Positions 44,710 to 57,539 of a stretch of DNA of 64,000 nt are shown here, one piece after another. A model generated the notes under the pieces. That model did no database searches. It was not told the origin of the DNA and worked only from the letters and a program-made list of their open reading frames with translations. The position numbers were made by a program, and so were the translations under genes. This stretch comes from Gnetum montanum. Its lineage: Eukaryota; Streptophyta; Gnetopsida; Gnetales; Gnetaceae. The first letter of the stretch is position 1. The number at the start of each line of letters is the position of its first letter. The stretch spans positions 40,794 through 104,793 of the forward strand of contig MNCI01011476.1 in assembly GCA_015680685.1 (NCBI GenBank), given 5' to 3'.

Positions 44710-45450
44710 ATGTTTTTACCCACTGCTACACTTTCATCTATTATCAACTCCCTTAGAATGGATCCATATTTGTTGGAACTTTTTAATGATATGATGCTCC
44801 ATATTCAAATCAATAAAGACAAAGTGGTAAAGATACTAAGCATACAAGAAAATTCTTCTATTTCCTTGGATCGAATCGTAAGAGATCTAAGAAGCTCAAC
44901 AATACCTTTATCAATGTTGCCTAAGGAATTTTTACTACCTACTTTCACTAAATACAATGGCAAAATAGGGACCCTCATGAAGCATGTGTTCATATTTAAG
45001 AATGAATGGATGCTTTTGGATCCTTATCCACATATTTTATTAAGATGCTTTTCAAACTCTCTACCTAAAAGATGTTTGGAATGGTATAGATCCCTAGCAT
45101 ATAGATTTATCATTTCCCTAGAGCAACTATTGACAACCTTCATTGAACAATTCAAGTTTAATATGCCTCAAAGCATAAGCATGATGTCTTTTGTTACCAT
45201 TACACAAGCTTCAAATGAGTTCATTGATAAATTCATTTATTGATAGAAAGTAACATCAAAGAAACTATCCTATCATTTGGGGGAATGTCATCTATAAGAA
45301 ATTTTTGAAGTTGTAGTGATTGGATATAATTAGAAAAGGATGGCTATCCTAAGCCTTATTCTTTGAATGATGCTTTTTTGACTATCATACAATTGAAGAA
45401 CCATTCAATGCAATGACTAAGAATTCATTTTAATCCATAAAAAGACTAAC
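44710..45450 (+). pseudogene. Ty3/gypsy gag, N-terminal half
   Basis: The 177-codon frame 44710-45243 has the retrotransposon gag pattern (PF03732): 'LPTFTKYNGKIGTLMKHVFIF' for the 'F.G..DP..HL..F' start, 'LLRCFSNSLPKRCLEWYRSL' for the 'L...A..WY..L' helix, and 'SLEQLLTTFIEQFKFN'. After the stop at 45241 worn sequence continues to about 45450. It is then interrupted by the right inverted-repeat arm; the C-terminal part reappears at 47100. Confidence 0.8.
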
Positions 45451-45579
45451 AACATTGCTAAATAAGAGATGGGATCACCAAATTTTGTTGGTGTTTCTTT
45501 TACCTTTAAGGGATAATACAACACTTCCTTAGCTTCTTGCTCTTCCACTCAAAAAATGCAAGTCTTGAAGGAGTAAAGA

Positions 45580-46990
45580 CTAGTACATTTAGATACCTAT
45601 GAGGTATTCTATATGTTGTGGTAGGATTCGTTATAATACTAAGATTCAACACAACCTAAGAATAAAGTAAGCTAGATAATCTTATGACTACCAAACAAAC
45701 TAGGAAAACTAATTTTTTAATTATTTTCCCTCAAATCGAAAGGGAACTTAAGATCATCAAAAAAATCTAACAATCTAAGCTGAATGTTTTACCAAAATAT
45801 TAGTGAATTAAAAGTAGAGGAGGGAGTGCATGCATGGAATAGCTGATAAGAAAATGAGCAAATGAAAGATCATATAACATAGAGCAAAGTGAAATAAAGC
45901 ACTATACAATGTAAAAGAGATAAACAAGCATATGTGTAGTTGGAAGTAGAAAAACGTTTAAAGAGAGATAGATCTAAAAACGTTAACCTTGAAATGTAAA
46001 TGCTAAGAATTATTTGAAACAAATCTTAATAAAACCTAGAAGTCGAAAGATGGAAAGAAGCAAATCCAAATTACAAAGCAAATAAGAGAATAGGAACTTG
46101 CTAGAGATATTCCAAGAGATGTACTAGGGATCATAGGTATCTAACAAGAAGTTGTGTTACCTCATTCTTTCTCCTATGTGTGCATTGATGCATATCCGAT
46201 TAGAAAAATTATAGATTTAGTAGCCAACGCTACAAAGGAATGGATCTAATTAGTGTGTGGACTTGATTCCAAGCAATTCTTTGTATATTAGGATGATAAC
46301 ACAAAGGGGATACAATGTGTTAGCTAGGAAAGAGAGAGAGAGAAATTAGCAAATATGATATCTCTAGAGGAAGAAAGTAATTATTCTATAAAGAGTTAGT
46401 CCTTCAAAAAGGTTTTCCAAAGTACCAATCACAAAGAATGCTAAATGCACAACAAGACAATCCATTTTTATTTATGGGTATCATCCTATTTGTAGGTCAA
46501 AAATGCCTCATTGATCATAAAGAAATAATACATTGGGATCCACAGAATCTTCTAGAAGATTTCGAATAAGAGAATTAACATGTAGTAGAGAAGATTGATG
46601 TTGAATGTTGAATGAAAGATTGAAATTAGATATCAAAGAGTATCAATGTCATAAAATTGGAATTTGACATTGTATGTTGAAAGTGGAATTGACATTGAAC
46701 ATCAAAAGCTGGAAATAGAATCAATGCTGGAGTTGACATTAGATGTCAAAACTAGAAGTAGTGGACAATGAGCCAAAATGATACTATTGATAAAAAAAAA
46801 TGTTAGTTTTGGCAAGACAAAGACAAAGATCCAAAAGCTATGTTGTAGATGAAACAAAGCATCAAATATGAACTATTGAAGACAACTTTAAGCTGGGAAG
46901 GCATAGAATGTACCCCCAAGACTTTGAATTATGTAGGAAAAGCCAAAGTAAACATAACACTTTGCTCTTGAACAATCTTCTTAAAGATGA
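45580..46990. repeat. Right arm of the ~1.5-kb inverted repeat, inserted in gag
   Basis: Reverse-oriented, diverged copy of 41940-43640. It separates the two halves of a plus-strand gag, so it is likely an LTR (solo or truncated) inserted in minus orientation. A primer-site-like 'ATTTGGTGATCCC' (minus strand) near 45485-45500 fits the LTR 3' end. A 'ttgacattgaacatc' repeat occurs at 46600-46750. Confidence 0.6.
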
Positions 46991-47089
46991 CCATCTTAAA
47001 AAATAAAGTCTCTAATCAAGCAAGAGTGTGATATCATTACATTCAGCTAATAGCTATGGATCCTTTTTAAAGTTAAGAAGGTGATCCTA

Positions 47090-47250
47090 AGGTACCTAAG
47101 TAGTATGACTATTAGAGGTATTGCTACTATCATGAAAGTACTAGACAAGACATAGATAACTATAGGAATCTAAGAGATGAAATCAAGGATCTTATTAATA
47201 AGGGCATGATAGTGGTAAAACAAAATTCATCTACTATGCATCTAAAAAAT
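47090..47250 (+). pseudogene. Ty3/gypsy gag, C-terminal end
   Basis: The plus strand reads 'RYCYYHES' followed by 'DNYRNLRDEIKDLINKGMI', the Tat-type gag end (family pattern C..H...H.T..C..LR.EIE.LI..G.L). It resumes the gag begun at 44710 after the inserted repeat arm. Confidence 0.65.
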
Positions 47251-48034
47251 CAAAAATTTGATGTATTTTAGAATCTATTGCAAACTAGAAGTACAATTTC
47301 TACTTTCAAGCTTGAATACAAAGATTGTAACTTCTTACCCAAGGAGCCTTATGTTATCTACTCATTTGATTACAAATAGCCCATGTAGTTATCACTATAA
47401 TCTTAGAAACCTTATGATCTATTGGTCTGACTACATGAGTACACATCAAAACCAAGACATTCTTCTCCACTTCCCTATCGCATTTATGCTACCAATTATC
47501 ATCCTTCCAACCTACTCAATCTACACATCCATCTAATTTTCATTCTACACCACACCATTCCAAAAATTAAAATGTTCCTTCATCTAATGCATTTTAAAAA
47601 TCTTCCAATTCTTTTCCCTCATCTCCATCAAAGTACATGAATGCCTCATAACCCTTAGGAACTTGGCTAACAACATTAACATGTTCATTTGGGAATTCAA
47701 GATCTATAGTTTCATGGTCACCTATCTATGAAACAATAAGTTGTATGGTTATAGCTTGACCTTTCATTAAGGCTTGGAAGATGTAATGGAGGTCAAAATT
47801 TACTATTATGACTTTCCATCAGGCTATCTAGCTACTCTCATAGATGTTGATTATTATGGCTTTAAGTATGTTATCTTTACAAATGACGTTGACCTAGCAC
47901 CTGAAGAGGTAGTGTCTCCACTTCTTCAATGAGAAGACTAGTGCTAGACAATACTTCTACACTTCAGTGTATCAGGCCTCATGGATAAAAAATGTGTGGC
48001 TTAAGTAGTATATTGGGAACTCTACTCCATTGTC
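47251..48034 (+). other. Worn post-gag region
   Basis: Probably linker and protease remnant of the plus-strand element, but I cannot identify D-(T/S)-G or the ILGRPW strand. It ends where minus-strand RT sequence begins. Confidence 0.3.
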
Positions 48035-49400
48035 TCATTTCTGATAAAGTAGAGAGTCAATGGGTGTGTCAGAGATAGCAAGGTAGATGTATAAAGGTTT
48101 ACACTTTTGTGGCAGATAGACTATTGATAGTTGTGCCAAATCTTGCTTAAGGTTTTTAAAGGCTTTTTGGCATTGAGCCATCCACTCATTGTGAACTCCT
48201 TTCTTAAGTAAGTGTTGCATGGGTTGTAACTTATCCATAAGCCTAGAGATAAACTTAAAAATAAATTGTAATTTGACTTGTAATCCTTAAAGCTCCTTAA
48301 GGTTGATAGGTGCTACCAAGTTGGATATGGCCTTGACCTTATCAGGATTGACATGTATCCTTGCTTTAGACACTACAAATCCAAGCATCTTATCAATTTT
48401 GATGCCAAAGATACACTTTTTAGGATTGAGCTAAAGCTCATACTTGAGACATTGTTTAAGTACAAGGTTAAGGTCATGCACATGGTCATTGGTCACTTTG
48501 AATTTAACAACTATATCATCTATGTGATCATTGAGCAAAGCTAAATATAGTCAATAAAGATATACATCATAACTCTTTGATAGGTTACTCCTCCCTTCTT
48601 TAGACCAAAGGACATTATGGTATAATAAAAGGTACCCCAAGGGGTCATGAAGGTCATACTAAGTTGATGTTCTAGGTTAATCCTAATCTTCTTGTATCTT
48701 GAGAACCCATCCATAAAGGATAATAAGGAATCTCCAACTATAGTATCAATAAGTTGATCAATACTAGGTAAAGGAAAATAATCTTTGATAGTTGCCTTAT
48801 TTAGGTATTGGAAATCAATGCAAATGTGTATACTCTCATTTTTTGAAGGAAATACCACTATTTTGGACATCCATTTTGTGTAATCAATAGCTTTGATGAA
48901 ACTATCTTGGTATAGCTTTGTGATTTCATCACGAACTACCAAGGCCAAAGCAAGTCTAATCTTACAAACCTTTTGCTTAATTGGTCTAATACTAGGATTA
49001 AATATGATGTTTTATTGGACTAAACATGGGTCAAGACCTAGCATACCCTCATATGATTAAGCAAAGATCTTAATCTTTTCTTGTAGGACCTTGGTGATGT
49101 CTTTAGCCTATTGAGGTTCTAGTGAGGAACTTAGTTTCAGGGTTTTCTCCTCACCACAGTGTGTCATGATAGGAACCTCAACTAGAGAGTCTTTGGTAAT
49201 GTCACTAAATTCAAGGTTAAGGGTTTTAACTAGGTTATCATGCTATTCTAAAGGTTTCTTGATTAAGGCTATGTGATCAACAAGGCTCAAAGGCTCAAGA
49301 TCTAGATAATTAGGATCGATACATCATTCAGAATCACCATGAGATGCATGCAGGTTCAATGGCAAGGTGATTTACTTGCAATTGTCCATACTCCAATCTT
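48035..49400 (-). pseudogene. Tat-like Ty3/gypsy reverse transcriptase fragment
   Basis: The minus frame 48948-48541 (135 codons) has 'MSKIVVFPSKNESIHICIDF', 'YLNKATIKDYFPLPSIDQLI', 'SLLSFMDGFSRYKKI' (first catalytic aspartate) and 'TPWGTFYYTIMSFGLKKG'. It ends at 'YIFIDYI', where the (Y/F)xDD box should follow but is interrupted. 48238-48035 continues with 'WMAQCQKAFKNLKQDL' and 'LYIYLAISDTPIDSLLYQK', the start of RNase H. Upstream (48950-49400) is the protease-RT linker with stops. The 'LNKATxKDxFPLPxID' wording places it in the Tat branch. Confidence 0.85.
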
Positions 49401-49999
49401 GCACATCAACCATAAGCACAGTAAGTGGCACCTAGGTAAAAATGAGTAAAAATGTCAAAATGCTATAAAATAGCTTAGTAAATATGTAAAAACATGTTGT
49501 TTCTATGTTAAATAGGATGCAAACACAATCAACCAAGGCTATAAGAGGTAGTTGAAGATAAATAAGATGGAACAAAGGTCAAATAAAGCCCGAGTAAAGT
49601 TAAAACAAGTTGAAGTATCATGAAAGTATGAAAAATAAGGCTAAATGTGATCAACTAAGGATACACTTTTGCTAGTTTTAGGCCTTAGTGGGCCATGTTT
49701 CCAATTTAAGGCCTTGGCAATCCATGGTTACATGGTGTCTGTGATGGTCAAGAATGATCAAACCCCATTGCTAAACATCAATCAAAGGCTAAATGAAGGT
49801 CAATAGAGGCTACAATAGAGATGATAATGCAGATATGGTGAAATTGAAGTTATCTAGAAACTAAAAAAGGTCAAAAATGCATAACAAGGTCAAAACATGT
49901 CAAAACACCATGAAACAAGGTCAAATCAACCAAAGTGGAATACATGTGATAAAACATGAATAATATTGGTCAAAAAGGATTATATTTTGCCAATTTTAT
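49401..49999. other. Spacer with Tat-family 'gctagttttaggcc' blocks
   Basis: Non-coding. It shares short blocks with the HAD-gene/protease spacers at ~7500 and ~57050, which suggests that the RT fragment on its left and element T2 on its right are related. Confidence 0.4.
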
Positions 50000-52250
50000 G
50001 TCTCAGAAAGCCATGTTATAAGGCTACAGGGTTGCTAGAGGAGGTTGGGTATGTGAGAAGGATGTTTCGGGGCTATTTTAAGGTAAAATTAAAACTTTTT
50101 CTTGTGACTACGATGGGCCCTATTGGTGACTACATTAGACCAATGTACTCATGTAATCCCCCAATGTAGTCAACACTGATCGGTAGTTTCCTAGGTTCAA
50201 TATGATCACTTTTGAGCTCTTGGTGGCCTAGATAGCTAGCATAGGGGGTTGGTGATAAGGTTTGGCACATTTTGGCTCTATTTTCATCTCCCAAAAACTT
50301 GAAAATCATGTTTCCATTTGTGACAATGTTGGGCCAGCATAGTCAAGTAGACCCCAGCATAGTCGCATGAAACAAGTGAATTCATGAGGCTTCAATGTTG
50401 AGATTAGGGCTCTACTAGCTTCTTAGGAGAGCACAAGGTTATGGAAGGATTAATTGAGTGCTTAAAGATTGAAATTGAGCAAAGAAAAAGGGTTTTATGA
50501 CATTTTCCATCAGACTACATTGGGTGAACATAATCATGGAAAATTTGATGTTTTCAAAGTTAATACAAAGTGAAATTATAGCTAGATGAAGCAAGATGGG
50601 GTGCTGGGCTTCTTGGGTTAATTTTTGACCATTTCAGAATGGTATGGTGTTGATAACCCTTACCACAAAATGTGTTTTCATTGTAACTATCTAAGGCCAA
50701 TGTAGTCACAGGATTCCCCAGTGTATTCATGCATGGGATATGATTTTTGATGAGTTTTCAAACTCAATTAACCATTCTAATGAACTTCTAAGGTCATTGG
50801 TGTTTCTAGTTAGGGTTTTAGTGTCAAAATTGGTGATTCCAATGGCTATTTGGGTCTTAGAAAGGTCAAATACATTTTGATTACACTTGCTAAGCATAGG
50901 CATGCAGCTCCTAACATAGTTAAGAGGTTTGAGGTAAAAAGAAGATGAATTTTGGCTTGTTTCCTAGGTTTTAAGGTTTGAACAAGTTCTAGCAAGGTTC
51001 TAGGTCTCTTTGAGAGTCAATTTTAACTTTTTTTGGCCACTCTTGGGATTTTCCATGTGGACTATGCCTAGCTTCACCAGTGACTATGCTAACCTAGCAT
51101 ATTCATGAAAATTCCAACATAGTTAACATGTTTGGAATGATATATGATGGATTTTGTCTTGATTTTCTAGGTTTTATGTCTCAATAGGTTTTGGTAGGGT
51201 TTGGAAGGTCAATTTGACTTATTTAAGATTAATTTTGGTGTTTCCCATGTAGACTACACTAGGCTTTACTGGTGACTACACTAGCCCAACATAGACATGT
51301 AATTCCTAGCATCGTTTGGGTTGGGAAATTTCTTTTGGGATGGAAAATGATGAAATTCCCAGTCCAATAGGTTCTAAGGTTCTTGGGAAAGTCAATTTTC
51401 ATTGGAAATGGTCTACTTTATGTTTTATCATGTAGACTATGCTAGGCACCACTAGTAACTACATTGGCCTAATGTAGTCATGCAGTTCTAAGCATAGTCA
51501 CCCTTAGAAAATGCATGTTGATTGATTCTTCTTCATCAGTTATCAATCTAAGGTTACCAAGAGTCCTAGGGAGGTGTAGAGGTTGTGACATGATAGTTTG
51601 TAGTTTTTACACTATGTCTATGGCTTATTCCAATTGTAAACCCTGTGACTACACTAGGCCACTGTAGTCATAACCTTCCTCCAATGTAGTCATGCATTTT
51701 GATTGATTTTTAACATCACAAAGTGAATTCCATTCTTGACTATGTTGGGCCAGCATAATTAAGTTCCTACCCAACATAGTCATGCCAAAAAAAAAATAGT
51801 TTGTGACAAGGTTTAAAGCTATTTCAATGCTTTTTGACTATTGATCCTAACTCCTAGCTACTGGTTTTGGTTACAAGGTCTCATTGGTTAATGCTCAACA
51901 TAGATGAACTAATGGAAAGTAGGAAAAGGTAACATATCTTCTTTGACTACACTATGCCAACATAGTCAAGCTCTAGGCAAGCATAGTCACATGGGATAAC
52001 CAATTTTCACATCAATTTTGAGGCTTTTGTAGTTCAATTTGCCTAGGTGTCAACACTTGGTTTCATAGTACAATCATGGGGTTTCATAGCATGGATGTAG
52101 GCATGAGAACTAGGTTTTTGGAGTGAATGGAATTTAGCACATATTCAAAGGCTCATAAGGGTCTATAACCCTAGCGTAGTTGGGCTTAGAAGCCAAAATC
52201 CCCAGTGTAGTCATGGTTATTCTTAGTTTACATACAGTAGGATCCACATG
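50000..52250. repeat. ~190-bp degenerate tandem array with GACTAC/GTAGTC hairpins (T2 LTR-like region)
   Basis: Units near 50109, 50319, 50509, 50680, 50880, 51056, 51246, 51432, 51645, 51740 and 51943. Each carries an inverted pair such as GACTACACTAGGC...CAACATAGTCATG. The period is close to that of the array at 300-2290, but the hairpin core differs (CATGCTA/TAGCATG there). It holds the same place relative to the HAD-like gene. The long open frames within are by-products. Confidence 0.65.
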
Positions 52251-53985
52251 AAGTTGGCAAGTTGGATGGAATAGTTCTTCTCTTACCTGATGTAGTCCTA
52301 CTTGCTAATTTCATCACTAAGTGAAGTAGGAGTGATGCATGGAAACTAGGGTTTGATGGTGGATGCCTAAGCTTAACTGATTTTTTCGTAGCTAAAACTT
52401 GCAAAAATTCATTATTACCTATTATTATTCCAAATTTGTATGCTTAGTATTGGAGCTCTAAGCCTACCACCACCACCAACCTCAACATAGTCATAGCTAT
52501 TCTTACCACAAGTACCAGTGTATTCATTTCAGACTACTACAATTCCCAAGATTTTCATTGTTTTTCACACCAATCTTCTACACCATGTTAAGAAGGAAGG
52601 CTTATAGGAAGGACCCTACATTAGAGGAGGTAGATGTAGATGCTCATGGCCTTTCACACCTCCTACATCCTAGGATTAGAGAAGGCTCCACTACTATTTA
52701 TCCTAGGTACACAACCATTTCCATTTTTTCATAATGGTTTATTCTATTTCTTAGATCTAAGCTTGTGTGTTTGTCTGATTGGAATCTTGTAAAAATTCCA
52801 CTATAGTTTCATGTCATGTTTAATCATTTTTGGTGTTACTTGGGTTTTGGGTTTTATTCACATTGTGGAATAAATTCTCTTTTCCATGGTTTCCATGGGT
52901 TTTCTATTGTTTCCAACCCAAAAAGCAATACCACTTGTGAATTTTTTCCTAAGGAAATGGCTAGGTATTTTAATTTCTTAAGGATATGGGATTATTAGTT
53001 ATTATTTTTAGAACAATTTCATTTTTGAACCACTTGATTTTGCCCTATGATTAATGTTTTATGGGTGTTTCTGTTAGGCTATGTCAAGTGGGTTTTTCAT
53101 TCTTGGTCATTTTCAAGCATAACTTGTCTATTTTTTCTAGAGTAAACGATTCCAACTGTAAAATTTATGATCACAATTTTCTAGATCGTTTTTTGAGGAT
53201 TCCAAAAAATGTGAAATCATTGAATTTGGATGAACAACTTATTTTTAGCAAGTGTTTCCGTAAGCTCACGTGAAAATGGGTTTTGGTATGATGGCTATGA
53301 TTAGGTATTTTTGCAATTTTTTCTAAGAAATGGTTAAGAATTTTTATGTTTTCTTATTGTGGGGTTATAGTTCATGTTTTTACAATTCCAATAGTTATGG
53401 AATCATCAAAATTGGATAAGCAATTAATGTTTTATAAATGTTTTAGTAAAGTGGTGAAAGATTGAGGTTTTATGGTGATTATGCATTTACGCTTGTGAAG
53501 ATGGGCAACGTTGACACTTTAGAAAATTTTTCCCATCAACATACCATGTTCCTAAGAATTTTGTCAAGAATTGTAAAGGGTTTGGAAGTGGTTTGAATCA
53601 AATTAATTTTTTTTGATAATTTTTATGAGTAATTTCCCATGGCTTTTTTGATGTGAAGTGTAAATTTTGGTTATGAACTTGGATTATGTTTTTAGTTCTT
53701 ACCTAAGCATGGAATTTAACATGAAAACTACAATTTTAGTTCTACATTATCATTTTCTTATTTTTAGTTCCAAACTATCAATTCCATGTTTTCGGTTGCA
53801 AACTATTATTTTCACACTTTTAGTTTTAAATAGTCATCTCTATTTTGGTTTTAGATAGTCACTTCTATTCAAGTGTGAACTATTTCAATTGGTATTTTTT
53901 CCTAAGTATTGTTTTCCATGTTGAAGTGTTATAAAGGCTGAAAAGGTTTCATGGTGATTGTAATATTTTTTTGGTATTTTAGGAT
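52251..53985. other. Non-coding region before HAD-like gene copy T2
   Basis: It corresponds to 2291-3800 of T1, with no tandem 145-bp array. It contains recurring 'ggaatcattgaatttggatgaacaa'-type words spaced irregularly (about 53220 and 53400). Short frames (52816-52998, 53061-53273, 53667-53858) are hydrophobic/AT-driven and not conserved in T1. Confidence 0.35.
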
Positions 53986-53989
53986 TACT

Positions 53990-56660
53990 AAGCTTTAATC
54001 TTATTTACAAGGTTATAGCAGTTATGTGTTGGATGGTACATGGCCTTCTTGAAGCCCATCTTGATTGGCATAGAGCTAGTGGACTCTTATATTGTATACA
54101 TCTGCCAAGGCCAAACACTTCACTTCCCAATATGGAGGTGAAGCACCATCTGCTGTGGTTCAAGCCAGGGGCCAAGAAGTTCTTGGCCTATTTTCTACAA
54201 CATTTTAGTGTCATGATCTGGTCCCACCTGGCCACCCACACAGTGATTGCAATCATGACGATCCTTCTACCTAGTTCATCTAGCATTATTGTCAAGTTCA
54301 TTATTGATGATCATGAGATACATGAAAAGGGTGATACCAATGATGATACAACCACTATAGGCACTCACAAATTATCAAAAATTTTGAGGATTCTTGAATT
54401 CAGGTGATATTACATTGATAACACCTTGCTAGTTGCTCACCAAGTTCATACCTTGTTCCAGAACCCCTAGGCACCATATACCATATAGAGGGATAAGTAT
54501 AATCATTATTTTTAGTATATTATTATTTTGTTATGTGATTAAGCTATAATAATTTTGTGTTTTTTCACTTGCCTACAAGTATAGGGTAAATGATCAAGAA
54601 TTGATTAAGGGTGATAACCATTTATCCTTAGCCCAAACATCATTGGCGGTATTCATAAAAACCCCAAAAGTAAGGTTGAGGTGATGGGCCAATTGAAGGG
54701 TGACTTTGATAATTACATCAAACATCATTCTAAGGCTTACAGGAGATCACTAGAAAATGGGATGATACATAGTTGATGGGAAAACCCACCCCATGATGTG
54801 GAAATGAGCCCATCTCCTAGGGCTCCTACACTTCTTGCATCACTCAAGTAAAGTGAGTATTTTTCTCATTTATTTTGGTTATTCTCAAGTCAATATTTTC
54901 CTAGTTATGTGGTTATTAAATTACTAGGCTATGGTTATTTAAATTTCTATAATAGTTTTTTTTTTAAAATTTAGTTATGTTGATTATGTTTTGTTTTACA
55001 CGATGCACCTATGTCAAGATTAACAAGTTGTTTTGTTATAAGGGTTATGCCATTAGTTGAAGTTACCATTATTACCTTAAGACACATTGAGGAGATCCTG
55101 ATCCTCAAGTTTCATGAGGTGGAACCTACATAGCATTGGTTGGATGACTAGGCATCTAAGGTTACTCAAGCAAGGATAATTCATGTAGGATTGCTTGATT
55201 TCTTCATGGTCCTAAGCCCATTTGTTCCCACTATGGAGATTTTGATCATCATTGACTCCTTTAGCAAATGAGTCAAGAGGTTCATCACCCATGTTCATGA
55301 TGTGACTATCATCTTGGATGTTAATGAATCCACCTTCAACAACCTCTTTGGTGTACCTAATAAGGGCATGATGATTGTCACCAAAGCAAGGAAGTAGGTG
55401 GACCACCAAGAAGAAATGAAGGAGTGGTTAAACACCTGATATGCTTGAGTTCATGTGCGGTGTAGCTAAGAACATGATCAACCATTTGTAACAGATAGCT
55501 CCAAAAGTTGGTAATATTTCTAACACATTTCACCTGTGTTGTTTACATTTTTTGGGTTTTAATTTGGTTTTTATGGTTATATAATTTTTTTTATCTTTTT
55601 TTTTATTTTTTCACTAGTTTTATGTCTTGAATTTTATTGTTTGTTGATTATAGTGTCTAAACTGAAATGGGATCCTAATTAGATCATAGAGATCGATGTA
55701 TTTCCTACCTTTCCTTCTCACGTAAAAAATGTCCCACATAAGTTGTATGAGAGTGATACTTCATGTGCACTCTCATGCACAAAATATTTATGGGAATGCA
55801 GATGCTCCAATGAATTCCTATGGGAATAAGTTGTGGCGTTATAGAGGGAAAACAAGAGGTTGATTGAGGAGGTGAAGGGCCTCAAGGATCATAAGGATTT
55901 CATAGAAGCCCAAGTAATAAATAGGGACTCCTTACACACCAAGGAGATAACTTGGGCACATTATTGGAATGCGATTCATGGCAAGGTTTTGCTTTCCAGA
56001 GAGGTCACAAAGCAAAAACTCCAAATAGATATAATAAACCACAAGGCTAGTAAGTGGAAGGGTTATTGTGCTTAGGTCATTGAGTGGGGCCAAATACAAA
56101 AGGATCACAAGAGGATGTACAAATCCAAGCAGGATGCCTTCCTCAAGTGTTTGCAGGAAGAATCTACTGAGCAGTGGTGGTTGAAGTTATTTATAATGGG
56201 GATTAATGCAAAGGATACTTACAAGATGTTTGCAAATAGAATGGTTGTCGCTAACTCCACCACTTGCCAAATCACCATTGCCTTAGGGAAGGTAACCATG
56301 GTGATGTTCTCACATGAGCCCCCTAAGTGAAGTGATGTTAACAAGAGCGATATCCTCATAGGTATTAATCTTGGGAATGTAGACTAGGCTAACATGACTA
56401 AAGATCAACTCCTCCACCATCTAGAGATTGATCTTTAGAACTGCCACCATGGAATATGTGGCTTTGGAACCCTCTCAGGTTTGCTTATTATATGCTTTGA
56501 TTATGTTTTATTTTTTTAGGTTATTAATTTGGTTTTGTTATGCATTGATTACTAATCAGTTTTGTGTTGTCATATTACATGCACCAGGCGACGTCGATGG
56601 CCCTAACAACGAGGGTGAAAATGAGCTTCCACCTCCTCCTCTGGATGCCCCCTAGTACCA
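53990..56660 (+). pseudogene. Antisense-to-element multi-exon gene with HAD/NIF-like domain, copy T2
   Basis: It opens with the 127-codon frame 54024-54407: 'ASGLLYCIHLPRP', 'LLWFKPGAKKFLAYFLQHF', 'VMIWSHLATHTVI' and 'ILLP'. These match the order of NIF/FCP-type HAD phosphatases: strand 1 ending in GLL, the RPG..EFL helix, V.IWS, and then 'YIDNTLLV' with 'LFQNP' at 54410-54470. The catalytic DxDx(T/V) motif is not clear in any frame. Conserved blocks shared with T1 are 55190-55440 ('VPTMEIL', 'FGVPNKG', 'HHQEE'-like), 55660-56075 and 56115-56330. Intron borders agree with T1: acceptors near 54582, 55653 and 56587, and donor-like GT near 54496, 54849, 55510 and 56479. Stops make it a pseudogene. 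Confidence 0.5.
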
Positions 56661-57539
56661 TTGGCTATACATTTTCAATTATTATGTTGATGATGTTTGA
56701 GTTACATTTCATTGATTTCATTCACTTTGATGATGTATGGCTAATGTTAGCCAACTATTCAGTTGGAGACAATTTTGTGTTTTATGGTTTATTGTTTAGA
56801 CATTTCACCACATCATGTGGCTATGTTTATGATGTTTTAGACATTTTAATTTTAAGTTTTAGTTTCAATTTTGGTTATATTATTATAGCATTATGATTTT
56901 TATCACGATTTTATAGTTTTATGTTGTAATTGTGGTTTAAGGCTATGTTGGTTAACTTGGTTATAATGTAATAAAAGGTTGAAATGGCTAAGTAATAAGG
57001 TTGTAGACTAAAAATGGAAATAATTTAGAAGGTTTTTTGCCAATTTAAGGCCATGGAAGGCTATGCAATGTTTGCTAGTTTTAGGCCATGGCGAGCCACA
57101 CATTTTGTAAAGGAAAATATATTTTTGTCTATTTTTGTATTTTAAAATTTTTATGGATTTTTCTAGTTTTCAAGTTTTATGAATTTTTTTATTTTTAAGA
57201 AAAAGAAAAGAAAAGAAATTAAAAGTAAAAAGAATGCAAAACAAAAATAAACTTTAAGCTATATGCAAATTTGAATTTAATGTAAGGCAAAACAAAATGG
57301 AAAATTTGAATTTAATGTAAGGAAAAATGTATACTAGACTAATAGGCTATAAGTACATATAGTTACATGGTTATAAGTGCATAGGGTAGGAGGAGGATCA
57401 AGAGCATACATCACTTGTGCAAATGCTTCCTAATATTCAAAAGATTAAGAAATGTGTACAATATATTTTGCACAAGTTTATGTTCCCCATCTCTTTCACT
57501 AACGATATTAAAGGGGAGCTCTCCCCACAACGTATTCCC
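56661..57539. other. Spacer between HAD-like gene and protease in T2
   Basis: Non-coding, with 'ttgctagttttaggccatgg' near 57070, matching T1. The sequence directly before the protease (57400-57540) also matches T1 (7800-7920). No RT, RNase H or integrase is seen. Confidence 0.5.
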
